Below, in pieces: positions 23,401-36,700 of a stretch of 64,000 nt of DNA. Position numbers and translations under genes: made by a program. The notes under the pieces are model-generated. The model ran no database searches. It was not told the origin of the DNA and was given only the letters and a program-made list of their open reading frames with translations. Positions within the stretch are counted from its first letter, which is position 1. Every line of letters begins with the position of its first letter. The DNA comes from Bradysia coprophila (Eukaryota; Arthropoda; Insecta; Diptera; Sciaridae), in NCBI RefSeq assembly GCF_014529535.1, contig NC_050737.1, forward strand, positions 1,644,447-1,708,446. The letters are read 5' to 3'.

Positions 23401-24210
23401 CTACTTAGCGGCTACAAGGTTCTGAATGTATGTCTTCGCACTTTCAATGGCAGTGTCATCACCTCTGATTGTTACACCAGTATAACCGTTTTGCCCTGCT
23501 TCTCGATCTAATAATAACAAAAGAAATAATTGGTTGTGATGGGTTAAATTCATTATCGCCATAAACACACTGCGTTACTTCAAATCCATTTCGATTAAAC
23601 AATATTTTTTTTGCATTCTTTTTCAACCGAACAGTTTAGTTTGGTGCATTCTCAATGGATTTTACCGCAAAACAATACATTCAATTCATAAATATGGGTT
23701 TGTTAAATGAAATTAATAATTTTGTTTGCCGAAAAACGTTTTTTTCTTTTTTGGTTTTTTTGTATGCATTTTGCCGGGGAAACAAGAAGTAAAACAAACG
23801 AAATACAAAAAATGAGATTCAAACTTACCGATTTTGACGTGAACGTTGAAATTTTCCTGAATTTCACGAATCTTGGCACCGCCACGGCCAATAACCATAC
23901 CGACTTTGTTCGAATCAATCTCTATGTTCGATGATGATCCATCTGCGAAATTGTTGTATCCACCGCCACCATAATTCTGTCGTGGTTGGCGGTCTTGTCC
24001 ATATCCTCCTCCTCGGCCACCACCATAACCTCGTCCTTGTCCGCCACCATAACCTCCGCCACCGCCATATCCACCTGGTCCTCTTTGACCGCCGCTTCCA
24101 TAACCGGCCGGTCCTCCTGCTCCATCGCGACGTTGACCGCCTCGGAAATTGCTGTTGCCATAGCTTCGTCCATACTGTGATTCACCGTTTTGTCCCCAAT
24201 TTTCCGACAT
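23401..24210 (-). CDS. Small glycine-rich single-KH RNA-binding protein (helicase-less DDX43 paralog)
   Basis: Two exons, 24210-23829 and 23507-23401 (489 nt, 162 residues). Residues ~10-95 are RGG/Gly-Tyr-rich (GGYGGGGGYGGGQGRGYGGG), followed by one KH domain: IEIDSNKVGMVIGRGGAKIR with a GRGG version of the GxxG loop, then IQENFNVHVKIG|DR (intron, phase 1) and GYTGVTIRGDDTAIESAK. The protein stops right after the KH domain (NLVAAK). The DDX43-like gene 3 kb away on the other strand has the same order (RG-rich tail, KH, same intron phase and position) but continues into a helicase. I chose MSENWG at 24210 because it aligns with MSDWES of the helicase; the frame is open further upstream to 24288. 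Its likely role is RNA or ssDNA binding. Confidence 0.85.
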
Positions 24211-27170
24211 TTTGGATTTTGTTTTCGGGTACTTTACACAAAGAAAATGCTTTTTGCTATTAAATCGATGTTTCCCTAAAAGAAACAAGAAAACGAAATG
24301 TTAAAATGGTGTAAGGCCGACGGAACGCAATGTTTAATTGCTAAAACAAGTCGCGGTTTCAAAATGAACGTAATGCGATTATAAACATTTTACGCCACAA
24401 AAATCCGACGAAATGGTACCAAAACATAACCTCAATGTTTGCGCATCGTGTTATATCGATTTTCGGAAGGAAAAAACTTTTATTGCACACAAATTTGTAA
24501 TGTACTAATTGTTTTCTACCGGTAATTATGTTAAAACTTATGAAGTACCTGTATGATCTGTTGTTTTTCACAATGAAACGATTGATAGAAACACTAATTT
24601 CACAAAGAATTTTTGAACAAATTAATAGCGTCCTCACCGTCCCGGTCGAATTTCATGAATCACGAACACGAAGGAAAATTAATATTCTTTCGTTGTGAAG
24701 TCGGTCGCGTCAGTTGGCTGTTTCGAAAATGAGTACATTTAATACCGTGACGCTGCATTACAAACTGAACTGTCAGTGCTGTCACTCCAAATTCAAATTT
24801 TCGGTCGTACCCGTCGCTTCTACGAAAGTATAAGACAGGTATTGCCGATCTGCCGATTTATTTTTAATTTACTCACATTACAATTTATGTCAAAATAATT
24901 TAAAAATTGCTTCTACAAAATCTGTACATTTTTCGGGCTGACGTAACAAAGACATGATATTATAATCTCAACTCTCATTGGGTCGAATTTATGACGTGAA
25001 TTCAATTTTTCAAAACTTTGATCTCACCAAAAATAAATGGAAATTTTCAGAAATTGAAGTTAAGTCGATGACAATTAGTGGCACCACATATGATTAATGA
25101 TCTACATGGAATAATGATGAAATATTCGTAATTTCTCACTACATTCTATGCAATGTAACTTGCGTAGACACGCTGGTGTCTTCTTATTTAGCAAAGAATT
25201 TAGCTAAACCGGGCTCAGATGAAGCATTAGCGACTATAAGGCGACATACAAAAAAGCTTTAAAGTAAAACCTTTACAGTTGAATAACTTCTTGACCTCTG
25301 ATGTTCTCGAAAAATTGGAGAGGATTAAATCATTAATGTAGATATACAAGTTTAAAAAATATCTAAAAAAATAGAGATTTTTAAAGGATAAAAAATATGC
25401 TCGTTGATGTGAAGAGGCCGTTAAATTAAAAATTTTAAGCCCAAATCAAATGCATCGTCATATATGTATAATTCACGCCGTAACTGCGCGTTAGAATTAA
25501 AATTTTAAGACTAACCGAAAAGAGGACGAAAATATAAATTTCAACGCTTCCTTATTACGGTGCGTCAAAAAGCCCTACTAACGTTCCTTTTTGTCAGCAC
25601 ACTTACGGCATGATTTCCAAGGTGGTGAAAGAACAGGTGAATGCACTCACGAAGCAGAGTGACACCGAAATTGATAAGCGCACTCAGTACAGATTGTGTG
25701 TGAAATTAACTTGACGAAAATAATTTTTGGGAAAATTCGAAATTCTGTTTTTAATAAGTTGCCCTTTTCATATAAACTTCGTAGCCGTTGACGCAATTTG
25801 TGTGTCACCGCCGTCGTGATCACCTCAGAGTTGTCTTAACCAGTTCTTTCAGAACCTTGGAATTCATTTGATCATCCACTGATTCCCCCAAAACTCAAAT
25901 TCTGAAACGCTCGGACCCTTCATGTACATGAGAATGTCAATTTTCAGCGCGCTTACTGCCTTGAATATACTGATTTATATTTCCTGCTATTAGCATAGTA
26001 TAATAGCGAAATCAGACACATGACAATTCACGCGACATTAGGATAAAAGAAAAATTTTGCATCTGTCACTTTCGCATCGCTGTGTGAAGGCACAGTTACC
26101 CAAATACGACGCTGCGTTTCATTTCTATTTGTCATTAATTTTGAATTTTCAGCGAATATTATAAATGGGAATTAGGGAAAATTCAACGCTGCGTTTGTTG
26201 GTGCTCAAAACAAACGAGGCATTGAAAACGTGTTTTGGTCCTATTTTCCATGACGAAATTTTCGAAACTGTCAAATGAAGTTAGAACTTTTTATATTTAA
26301 AATCGCGACTGCAGCATCTGTCAATGAAAATTAGGACCAAAACACGTTTTCAATGCCTCGTTTGTTTTGAGCATCAGGCATCTCAACGATCTCAACAATA
26401 TTTTGATTTTTTTTAGCGCTCTTTTGGCGTGAATTGCACAAATCACGAATGAAACTCTTTCTTTAAATGTGAAGTTGGCTGCTCTTTATTTCGAAAATGA
26501 GTACATTTCGCACCTTTCGCACGCATATCATTAAGCATGTTGGAAAAGGTCAGTTCTGGAGGGCTTTTTGAAATTTTATCCAGACGGAACGATGAAGATT
26601 TTTGGAGAAATTATTCGTTTCCCATACACTTTCGTTGTAACAAGTCTGATTTGAAACGACCATATAGAGTCTGTCCAGTGAATTAAAAATTCCATGAACT
26701 TCAGAGTCCGTGGTAAAGTTTTAATTTAGTTAAAATTATGTTCCAACATACAAGAAAATTCAATGGAATTTCTACCTACGGCTATGCAACGAGGTATCAG
26801 AGATAAATTCCAAGAATTTTATGAACACGCAGTAAACAAAAGTAATTTGTAAAATTCTAAGGAAATCATTAAACGACCTATACGAATGATCGCTCAAAAT
26901 TATCTGGAACACCAAAGACGAACATAGACAATAAGTTTAGTTTGTTTAGTTTTAAAATAATTAATTTTCTTAATAGCTTTTCGGTGTCGAACTAGACACA
27001 ACTTTGCTCAAATTCATTTCCGGTATTCAATAAGCTACGTTAGGTACGACTTGGTAATTTTTTTGTTTCAGTAGCCTGAAACTGTATACATAACCTAACA
27101 TTGTGACAACTAAACTTGTAGACGCTTCGTAAACATTTTTTGTCCAACCAAATTTTCAGATTAATTTCAA
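24211..27170. other. Shared 5' region of the KH and DDX43 genes
   Basis: About 3 kb between divergent start codons. A phrase CGAAAATGAGTACATTT occurs at 24725 and 26500 with similar surroundings, possibly reflecting duplicated upstream DNA. A near-perfect hairpin lies at 26201-26374. A TTTTCAG at 27153-27159 just before the DDX43 start may be the acceptor of a 5'-UTR intron. Confidence 0.4.
26201..26374. repeat. Fold-back hairpin, ~54-bp near-perfect arms
   Basis: Arms 26201-26254 and 26320-26374 share GCTCAAAACAAACGAGGCAT and GAAAACGTGTTTTGGTCCTA with only a few differences; the loop is about 65 bp. It is probably a young miniature element; the target duplication is unclear. Confidence 0.75.
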
Positions 27171-29459
27171 ATGTCTGATTGGGAGAGCGATGGAGACGAT
27201 GTGAAGCAGCCTGCAGCTCCTATTCAATCCCAACGATCCGATCAAAATCGCGGCTATAGCGATAACAGTTCGAACCGAGACAACGGCTACAGTAACAATC
27301 GCTCATACGGATTTAATCACAACCGTGGCGGTTTCCGTAACAATCAAAGTGGCTACGGTGAAGATCAAAGAAACCGAGGAGATTACGGAAGCAATTACAG
27401 AAATTCCAGTCAGCAGAATGATCAAAGACGTGACTACGGTAACAATCGTCAAAATTTTACCAACAGTCGGCAGAATCAAGATCGTGGAGGAGGAGGAAAT
27501 TATGGAGGCAATGACTTGAAAATGGAAGTGGACAGCAACAAACTCGGAATCGTAATCGGCAAAGGGGGTTCGAAGATACGCGAAATTCAAGAGAACAACA
27601 ATGTTAACGTAAAAATCGGTAAGTTAAACACAGCCTTATTGCTGTAAGATCGCATCAATCACGAAAATTAAATTATTTTTCCTGTCGTATAGATCGACAG
27701 GCAAATGAAAATGGCATGTGCACTGTGACGATTCGTGGAGCCGACGATGACGTTCAGAAAGCGAAGAAGATAATCGAAGATTTGACCGTTGACGTATTAT
27801 CGGCTGCATCAAACTCACAGTCTGAACCACAAAAGGAATTCGAGATGATTGATTGGAAAGCAGCTGCACAGGAATGCGTAAGTTCGTCCATGCCATTTCT
27901 TGAGTCTCGAGTCGAATTAACTTCTTTTTAACATTTTCAACAGGATGAAGCCGTGAAGAAGCGGTGGGAGAAATGCCCGAAATTGCTGAAAAATTTCTAC
28001 AAAGAGCACCCTGATATCGAAAAGCTTAATCCGCAGGCGGTGGCTCTGTTCCGAGAGATGAACAACAACATAACCGTATCACGTGCCTTCCCCGACAAAC
28101 CACTCGCCGAAGTTCCAATCCCGAATCCGATCATGACATTCGACCAGTGTTTCGGCGACTATCCGGATATGCTCGAAGAAATCAAGAAGCAAGGCTTCGA
28201 AAAACCATCTCCCATTCAGTCTCAGGCCTGGCCCGTATTGCTGAAAGGTGAAGATTTGATTGGTATTGCACAGACGGGAACGGGCAAAACTCTAGCGTTC
28301 CTGTTGCCAGCCATGATTCACACCGAATATCAACCGGTTCCTCGCGGCACTGAACGTGGCGGACCAAATGTGCTGGTTATGGCCCCAACCAGAGAATTGG
28401 CCCAACAAATCGAGAAAGAAGTTGCAAAGTACCAGTTCCGTGGAATGAAAGCTGTCTGTGTATATGGTGGAGGCGATCGCAGAGCTCAAATGCAAACCGT
28501 CCAGAAAGGCGTAGAAATTGTCATCGCCACACCCGGTCGACTGAATGATTTGGTACAGGCGAAAGTGATCGACGTGACTTCGATTACGTATCTAGTGTTA
28601 GATGAAGCGGATCGCATGCTAGATTTGGGCTTTGAGCCACAGATTCGTAAAGTTATGCTACACGTCAGACCTGATCGTCAAACTGTGATGACTTCGGCCA
28701 CCTGGCCACCAGGTGTACGCCGTTTGGCTGAAAGATACATGATCAATCCAATACAGGTGTGTGTCGGATCGCTAGATTTAGCGGCAGTGCACAGTGTCAC
28801 ACAGATGATCGAAATTATCGCCGAGGAAGACAAGTATTATCGAGTAAGTTAAATGTCCAATGTGTGTTGAGTGAAATTTTCAATTCTGTTTCTGTTTTCA
28901 GATCATGGATTTCGTGAAGAACATGACCAAATCAGAGAAGGCAATAATTTTTTGCGGAAAAAAGAGTCGCGCTGACGATCTGTCGAGTGAGGTTAGTCTA
29001 CAAGGCATTCCAGTGCAGTGTATTCATGGCGACCGAGATCAAAATGATCGCGAACAAGCTTTGGAAGACATTAAGAAAGGAGAAGTGCAAATACTGATAG
29101 CAACGGATGTGGCAAGCCGTGGTATCGACATCGGCGACATAACCCACGTCATTAATTACGATTTTCCACGAAACATTGAAGAGTATGTGCATCGGGTCGG
29201 ACGTACAGGCCGTGCTGGTCGAACTGGTACGTCGTTGAGCTTTTTCACGCGCCAAGACTGGGGTTCGGCGAGCGAACTGATAGACATTTTAGAGGAAGCC
29301 GACCAGGATGTACCCGATGAATTACGAGAGATGAAGAAACGATTCGAGGCGATGAAAGAGCGACGGGACAAGGAAAAAAGCTTGTATGGCGGATTTGGTG
29401 GACGTGGTGGAGGAGGCAGAGGAGGTGGTGGCGGTGGCTACAACAGATCTCGATATTAA
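27171..29459 (+). CDS. DDX43: KH-domain DEAD-box RNA helicase, DDX43 type
   Basis: Four exons: 27171-27618, 27693-27877, 27944-28843, 28902-29459 (2091 nt, 696 residues). After an Asn/Arg/Gly-rich tail comes a KH domain (SNKLGIVIGKGGSKIREIQE), then a linker with DWKAAAQE and a full DEAD core. Motifs in order: Q motif KPSPIQSQAW, I AQTGTGKT, Ia PTRELAQQ, Ib TPGRL, II DEAD, III SAT (as SATWP), V RGIDIGD, VI HRVGRTGRAGRTG. The KH plus SATWP plus RTGTSLSFFTRQDW combination matches the DDX43/DDX53 (HAGE) subfamily rather than DDX5/vasa. The C-terminus is RGG-rich. DDX43 is an ATP-dependent RNA unwinding enzyme linked to germ cells in mammals. An AATAAA lies at 29590-29595. The next gene is convergent. 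Confidence 0.93.
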
Positions 29460-29838
29460 TTTAAAAATAGCAATTCCCCATTATCACTGTTGGATATAAG
29501 AATCTCGTTAACGCTTTGTGGTGGCTTGCCACGGCATTGTTTTATTTTAAGATTTTATTATTCCCAAATTGAATTCCAAAAACTTTTGCAATAAATAAAG
29601 TTTATTATACCCTACAAGGTACAAGACTGGTCTTTCACAACTCTGCTGTAGACGAAGAATCAATCACATTACAAACGAAACACTGAATAATCGACATAGT
29701 ATTAATGCCACCCGAATCTGTGTCAATCTACTCACGCGTGCTTGCTCATCTGGTAAGACATCTACTACGCAAACTTAGCCACTTTGACTTTCTGTTTACT
29801 TTAACTGTAACTCAAACACTTGTGGGTGAAATTTACTT

Positions 29839-29844
29839 TTTATT
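29839..29844 (-). promoter_or_regulatory. Poly(A) signal of the PDZ gene at 29.9-31.2 kb
   Basis: Reads AATAAA on the minus strand, about 55 bp past the stop codon at 29899. Confidence 0.55.
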
Positions 29845-29898
29845 TCGTTTAGGAAGTCGGACATGGAATTGAAATAATTTTTCTTTGTTGGGTCATTT

Positions 29899-31190
29899 CT
29901 ACCGACCCTTGCCCGGTGTATCAAGCAAGTTTGTTGATTCCGTCGTTGTTGACGCCGTTGTTCCCATCGTAACATTCGATTCGTCTGTGGTCGGTGTATG
30001 AGCTCTCAGAGCCTTTGCCAAGTCTCGTTCAGCGTCGGCAAGCCGTTGTCGCAGAGCTATTTCCTCGGAGCTGTCGATCTCTTGCTGCAGACTTTCAGCG
30101 GCTTGTCGTGCATTTTCGGCCTGTTGGCGAGCCATGTCCTCATATTTGTCGACCACATTCTCTTTCGATTGGGTTATTATGACTGGGCCTCGTCCGCTCA
30201 ACATTCGTTCGATTAACTTTTCCTCAGCCTTACTGGGCACCATAAAGCAATTCGATTCTCGGTAGATTTTCTTCTTTTTGTCGTTCCATGGGAAACAGTC
30301 TCCCCATTGGTTTTCCTGTGTTGGAAAATATCGAAAATGATTCATTAGTCAAATTGGGTTAAGGACTTTTCTCGTTCGAATCCTCACCACATGGATCTTC
30401 TTGCGAGGAGGCTTGAACCAGAAGTCAACCGTGTATTCATCATCTTCGTCGAAATTCGTATCGCTGGAAAAATTGTTCAAGTTGAAAACTCTGTACGAAA
30501 TCATGCAACACATCAAAGTACCCTTTCACATAGATCTTGACCTGTTTGCCCGATTGACGAATTAAAAGTTGTGCCTCCCGTAAAGTTAAAGCGTCTGCCA
30601 TGGTTTCGTTTATTTGTACAATTCTATCGTTTACACGGATTCCAGCTCGGAAAGCGTATCCGCTTCTGCGTACCTGTATGATGAAAGTAAGTAGAGATCA
30701 TCGTAGTGAACAAAGCCGCAAGAAAGTTTCAACTGAAAATTTTGCTGACTGAAATGTTTCTCAGGATGACACCCATTGATGCATAAAATATTCAAATGAC
30801 ATTAAATTTTTAGACTGACTATTGGATGCTATTCCGCACTTAATAATCCATTGCGACTGCGACACTGATTCTATTTTGTAAGTAACAGAACCAACTGCCA
30901 TATCGTACCAACCAAAGAAATAAGTCCAACACTTTACCTCTAACACAGTCAGCGGTTCATACTGATCGTATCCACCAGTCACTTCGAATCCCCATAAAGT
31001 ATCAACGAAGGACATAATTCGTTTGTCTTTTGTCGTGGACATCGTAAATTTAACCTGATATTCCACATTTCCAAATGCTGGCTCTAAGATACAACAATTT
31101 TTAACTGATTTTAACTGATTTTCCTATTAATTGAAAAGTTAGTGACAAACCTGGCAGCAGGTTCGTCGGAAAACGCTTTTCGTCGATCAT
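29899..31190 (-). CDS. Single-PDZ protein, Zasp/Enigma-like (276 residues)
   Basis: Five coding exons: 31190-31151, 31083-30938, 30673-30522, 30463-30388, 30315-29899 (831 nt). The PDZ domain spans exons 2-3, about residues 36-113. Its carboxylate-binding loop is DTLWGFEVTGG, then QYEPLTVLE|VRRSGYAFRAGIRVNDRIVQINE and LREAQLLIRQSG. WGFxxTGG..PLTV is typical of Zasp/ALP/Enigma PDZ domains that bind alpha-actinin at Z-discs and adhesion sites. After an acidic linker (DTNFDEDDEYTVDFWF) the C-terminus has a helical, probably coiled-coil stretch (KYEDMARQQAENARQAAESL) and a Ser/Thr-rich tail; no LIM domain is present. A TTTCAG just before the first ATG suggests a 5'-UTR intron. The next gene upstream on the same strand is a larger PDZ relative with an intron at the same PDZ position. 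I cannot assign it to a specific Drosophila Zasp gene. Confidence 0.82.
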
Positions 31191-33782
31191 TCTGAAACAG
31201 TTTTTCAATTCACCATTCACAAAGCACACGGTAAGTTAAATGAAAGATTAGTTCACCTGGTCTAGAAACGCCACACAAAATCACTTTATTTCGAAACAAA
31301 ATTTCCCTACAAAAGATTATATTGTACTTTCTAACGGTATAATTATAAAATGTAAGGTGTTTCGACGACAACAGCTCATTCAAAACTAACGTTTCATTCG
31401 AACGGGAAATTAATTGATTTTCAATAGAATCTGATCGGATGTGTAATTTATTTATAACAAGAGCAGGATCAATGTCACGATCATGATCAAGTGATTTTAT
31501 ATTAAAGGTAATATTGCGAGTATTGACACGTGTGCATATCCTACTCACACAAAACAATTTCTGCCGTGATGAGTGGGCAGCACTAGGGAGCACAAAGGCT
31601 AGAATATGAGGCAAACATTTCTGGGATAACAGAATGGAACAAACTAATTTAAATCGGGGTTGAGCGAGGGCACCAGTGTTCTAAATAATTTTGAAATCAT
31701 TCTACTCGGAGAAATTATTCGCTTTAAGGCAAAAGCTATTGTTTTCATAGCAGAAACAATTATAGTGAACTGCCCGAAGTGCTAAGTGAAGAATGAAGAG
31801 TAGTGCAACCATTTATTTATTTTTTACTTTGCAATAGATGCTCAACTAAAATCTTATAATCGAGAATTACGGAAGCTAAGTAAAAGTGTCTATGAAGCAG
31901 GGCCTATTTTAGGAATTTTTTTTGAAATTTTTTCCAAAATTTCCAAAAAATTGCCAAAAATTTCCAAAAACTGCGAACGTCCAAAAACCAAATTTTTCCA
32001 CCATTTCGAACGGTATTGGCAACTGCTGAATCAGCCTTGCGTTTTAACTGACTCTCGATTATTTCTTGACACTATCAGGTTTCAAATGAAGACGAGCATG
32101 ATTAATTTGAAAGATGAGAACGTCAATAATCAAACATAAATTATTGAGAGCCGGCTAAAACATAAGGCTGAGCTCCGGAGTTGCCAAAACAGTTCGAAAT
32201 TATGGAAAATTTGGTTTTTGGACTTCGCAGTTTTTGGCAATTTTTTTGTAAATTTCGGAAAAAAAAATTCAAAAAAATTTCCAAAAATAGGTTCTACTAT
32301 GAAGTGTTACCAGTTCTGAACTGTTTATAATGATTGAACCATATTTTTCACTTGTTTCCATAATTTCGTTCCACAACCGAATCTCCTGAGTCTGATTTAG
32401 TAACGGCTCACTGAAGCATAAACAGCCTAGAAGAGAGCTATTAGGCATTTTTACATCGTAAATTGATTAGATTCAGAAGAATTTCGATGCTCGTCTTCAT
32501 ATTTTAATATCGATGCCTTTTGGCTTGTAAATTCATCTACGAATCGACTGAACAGAGCGTCCACACTTAAAATTGAAGTCTACAAATAACTTCAATTTGA
32601 ATTAATTTTAAGTATGGAAAAATTTCGAAATTTAGTGTTTAAAAGAAATATTGAAATTCATTGGTCGTCACTACACATATAGTCTTTGAATTCAAGGATC
32701 TATTACATTCTTAAGTCATTTCCTCACGTTCCTTACACGTAAATATTGCGTAACGTTTCGAGAATCGTTTAAAAATTTCATTGAGTCATTCAGGTTTAAT
32801 TAAAGAAAATGGTTAAAGCGCTCGTGGTTAGAGAAAACAAACGTCTAAAAATATATTTAAATGTAGGATAACATCACGAGTCATTATTTTCTTGTTACGG
32901 ATGTGTATGCATAATTGTGCCCGAAAAACTAATAAAAGGATCGTCGAAGAGCGTTTGTGCACTTGTATCCAATAAATGGTTCTCTGTATTCGTATCGCAA
33001 GTCGTTACTCTGTTTGCCCATTTTCTACTTTCGATTTTCAAGTTTTCCTTCTTCAAAATGTTGCCAAATTTTCGCATCAAGGTTTGAACCGGTGCTGTCT
33101 CAATGCACTAATTTACATTCTACTTTGTGAATTGTCGTAAAGTAAACGTTTAAATATTACGAACATTATAGAGCTTTTCTTGAAGCTTGAAGGAGCTTTG
33201 AGCTTTCGTAACTTACTTTTTATCCGAATTTAATAGAAAATCAAAGTTCTAAAAGCTCTAACACGCTAGTGACAAATCTACGCAGGTTGTACGAGTACAG
33301 TATAAACCTTGATTTCCACTTATCAAAAAGTACTCCTATCAGACGGGGAATTTTTTCAATTTTTGCTTTGTTTGCTTGACAGCTCTCTCACGGCTCTCTC
33401 CTTTTGTTTAGTGGAAACCATACTTAATGCTGTTAATTACAGTCTGTTGTACGTTCACGAAACTTATTTTTTACTTTCAATTATTTAAAGAACTTCCCGC
33501 AAAGCTTTTTAACCTTTTCTAGGTGGCTATGTCGCGTCTGTTATCAATAAAGCTAGCAAAAAAAGACATGAAAGTAAATCCAACGTAAATTCGTGCAATT
33601 TTATTTTTATTTCTCAAAATTTTAACAAAAACCAACAAATGTTTCCCAAATAATTAAATCATTTGACCGTAAATAATATTTCATTTTAGTTGAAATTGTG
33701 AGAACCGCCCCTTAAGAACAATGAATTGGAGTAGCACGCTGAAAATAGTAAGGCATAAGAATATTTCCACATTTACCAAACG
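31191..33782. other. Intergenic between the tandem PDZ genes
   Basis: Holds the fold-back at 31899-32305 and otherwise AT-rich sequence. Several 60-130-codon frames exist without domain or splice support. Confidence 0.45.
31899..32305. repeat. Fold-back element, ~165-bp arms
   Basis: Arms about 31899-32065 and 32140-32305 are inverted copies. Shared phrases include CCTATTTT(A/T)GGAA, ATTGCCAAAAA, CTGCGAA, GTCCAAAAACCAAATTTT and, near the loop, CAGCCTT(G/A)(C/T)GTTTTA. A fragment GCAGGGCCTATTTTA recurs at 49618 inside the C2orf69 intron. Confidence 0.75.
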
Positions 33783-36700
33783 TTAACGTACACTTCGGAC
33801 ATCTTCTTCAGCCAGTACTTTCGGTGGTCGAACTTGAATTCCATGCTTGGGGTCCTTTTCAATGTTATGAATTATACGGAATACTTCGCTGCGATTCAAA
33901 TTGGACAGATCCTTCTCGGGTTTCTTGTATTTTAAGAAGTTTATCCTTTTTTAGAGATTAGGGAAAAATAATACCATTAGATGCATTGACCGCGGAATGT
34001 TGCATATTTTTTGGAGAAAACATTTGATGGATTCAATGTAACAGTTATGATTGGAATTGGACGTAACAAACATGCTAAACATTGGACACCACAGGTGGAA
34101 AAAAGAACTTACTTCAACTATTCGATGCAGCTTCTGCTCCAGATATGGACAGTTAGATTCTCTAATTTAAATAAAAATCAGGGCGTCTTTGAAGTTATTA
34201 TGTGTGGCTCACCCGGTTACAAGCGTTTAAAGAAGACATCCATTAAGAACATTCTTTCACCGCTCCTAACCAGGTGTAACTCGTTTGAATTTCTCAATTT
34301 TTGTTTTACTTCTTCTTTTTGGTAGGAAATCAGTAAATTTAAGAAGCAACAGAATAATTTTCATTCATCAGAACACTGAACTTTGTTCAGCAAAAATAGT
34401 TGATGGCCAACACAACAAAAAACTGTTGACCTTACCTGAAACGGTACATGCATCCTTTAGCTTCGTCTGTCCACGACCAAATCTTGTTCCATTTTTCTAT
34501 CTAAAACACAAAACGAAAAATGGCAAACTGTTAATGATGATGAGATGGAATGAATTAATTGTGATTGGAGCGCATGAACCAATTACGAGTTAATTGTGAT
34601 TGGAGCGCATGAACCAATTATTACGAGTAGATGGATCAGTTTTCTTAATTTTGTGATGTGTCTTTGTGTTCATCTGGTATCGACAGTAACGAGCAAAAAT
34701 GAGATTCGGTTAATGTGGTCTATAAACTAGCTATAATTTGAGCAAAAAAAAGTTTTTTAGATTTGAGCAGATTTTTTCGTCATATTGGATATGCTGGCCT
34801 AGCAAGTAGTTAAATGACATCATGTTTTTAATCTCAATTTTTTTTTGTTTTTATTCCATTCAAAGGACTTTCCTTACGGATCCTGGAACTCTTCCGTTAA
34901 AGTCGTATAGTCAAAAAATAAATCCTCTGACGATTTTCTGAAGATTTTCTATTATTTGAAGAGGATATTTTGTAACAATTTTCATTAATTTTTAAGGATT
35001 TCCAATGATTTTTTAAGTTTTCTGAAGATTTTTTTTTCAATTTTGAGTATTTTCTGATGAAAAGGTTTTCTAGTTTTCAAAAATTTTTGAAGGTCTTTTT
35101 TGACGGAGGATGTTATCCACCCCTAGCATACATTTTCATAAAATGAATGCGATTGGCGAAAATGAATCAAGTTCAGTCTAACTAACGATTCTTCTATTAA
35201 AGTGGAAGCAAAATGAAATGATCGATTCTGAGTGTATACAGATTTGAAAGCCAGTATAGTCTTACATACCGCCCATTTGTTAGGTTTTTTATCTGTAAAC
35301 AGTTCCAATGCATACGCATAAGCTCGAGTTCGAAGTATAAACGCGCGCGCGCAAGCTCAATACTCCGAAAAAACATTGTGAATGTTATGTAAATCGACTA
35401 AAAGCTTGTTATTTAGATCTATACTCGTTTTCAAATCACAATTCGCTAAAAATCTTAATAATCGATCATTTCAATTTACCCTGCCTTTACTAAAAAAAAC
35501 TTTCGAAAAAGCTTTCTTCCTTATAACTACAACTTCAAAACCAATTTACATGCTTAACTGCTCTAACTGAATCGTAACAAACTCCAATTAATGCATTGTC
35601 GAAATTAATTTTCGTTAATTAAATTCATAAAGGACAATAGAAGTTACAGAACGATAACTTCCTTCGTTGAGATTTCAACCTTTTCCATACTATTCCCTCC
35701 ACATGAGATATCGCCGCTTCGTTACCATATGACGTATATACTATATATATTAGAGTTATTGAAAAAGCAATTCTGTCGTTCCAACAAAAAAAAAACAAAA
35801 TTAAGAGAACCGTTCATGAGGTCGGATATGAGATCGGGTGTTTAAACGGCATGCTATCATGACGATGTGAATAACAATTATGGAAGAATTATACTTGAAT
35901 CCAATTTACCTGTCGTCGTACGGTAACAATGGACTTTCATATGTATGCCTTAAATTAAATGAAAATGAAAATTAATGCTCAAGCGCATGTGGCGATGGTC
36001 GTGAACCCGTACTATTATTTAATTTGAATTTTATAAAACAGAGCAAAAATTAAAAGCCGAAAAAATTGAAAGTAAAAAAAAAATTCAATTGAAAAATGAA
36101 TTCTGAAGGCTGATTGACGTCGTTCGATTTAGTTAATTTTTTTTTCTAATTTTTTACTGAATTTACCCCAAAGTTGATCCGGTTATTAGTTCAGCCTGTG
36201 AGCTAATAACCTCAGCAATAAAATCTTCATTAAAAGCATCCCTTTCGTTACGCCATTTCCTTCCGCCTGGTAAAACAACTGGTCGTTCTTGTGGTGTTAA
36301 GGGACCGCCTAACTCTTTCGGTAATCGGCGAGGAAATCTACGTTTTGCAGCTTCTTCAGCTTCTAAGCGCTTTCGCTCCTTCGGTATAAAAAGAATTAAT
36401 TTTAAATTCTGAAAATATTTTTTGCAAATTGTAAGAACTGGGAAATATTTCTGACGGCTCATTAAGTAACGGAAATTTCAGTGCATGTCCATTGTCCAGT
36501 GGATTTTTAGGTTCGATAGTTTGGATAGAAACAGACAGAAAGAGATAACTTTTTGATTGGTCCCATTCAATGTCGAATGGAATAGTGACCAGAATAAAAA
36601 CTTAATTTTCTTCTGTGTAGTGAAGAAGACAGTTAACGGGGGACTGGTTCAACTTACTTTTTCTTTTTTATCGAGCCATTCCTCTTCTTGTTTTTTGAAA

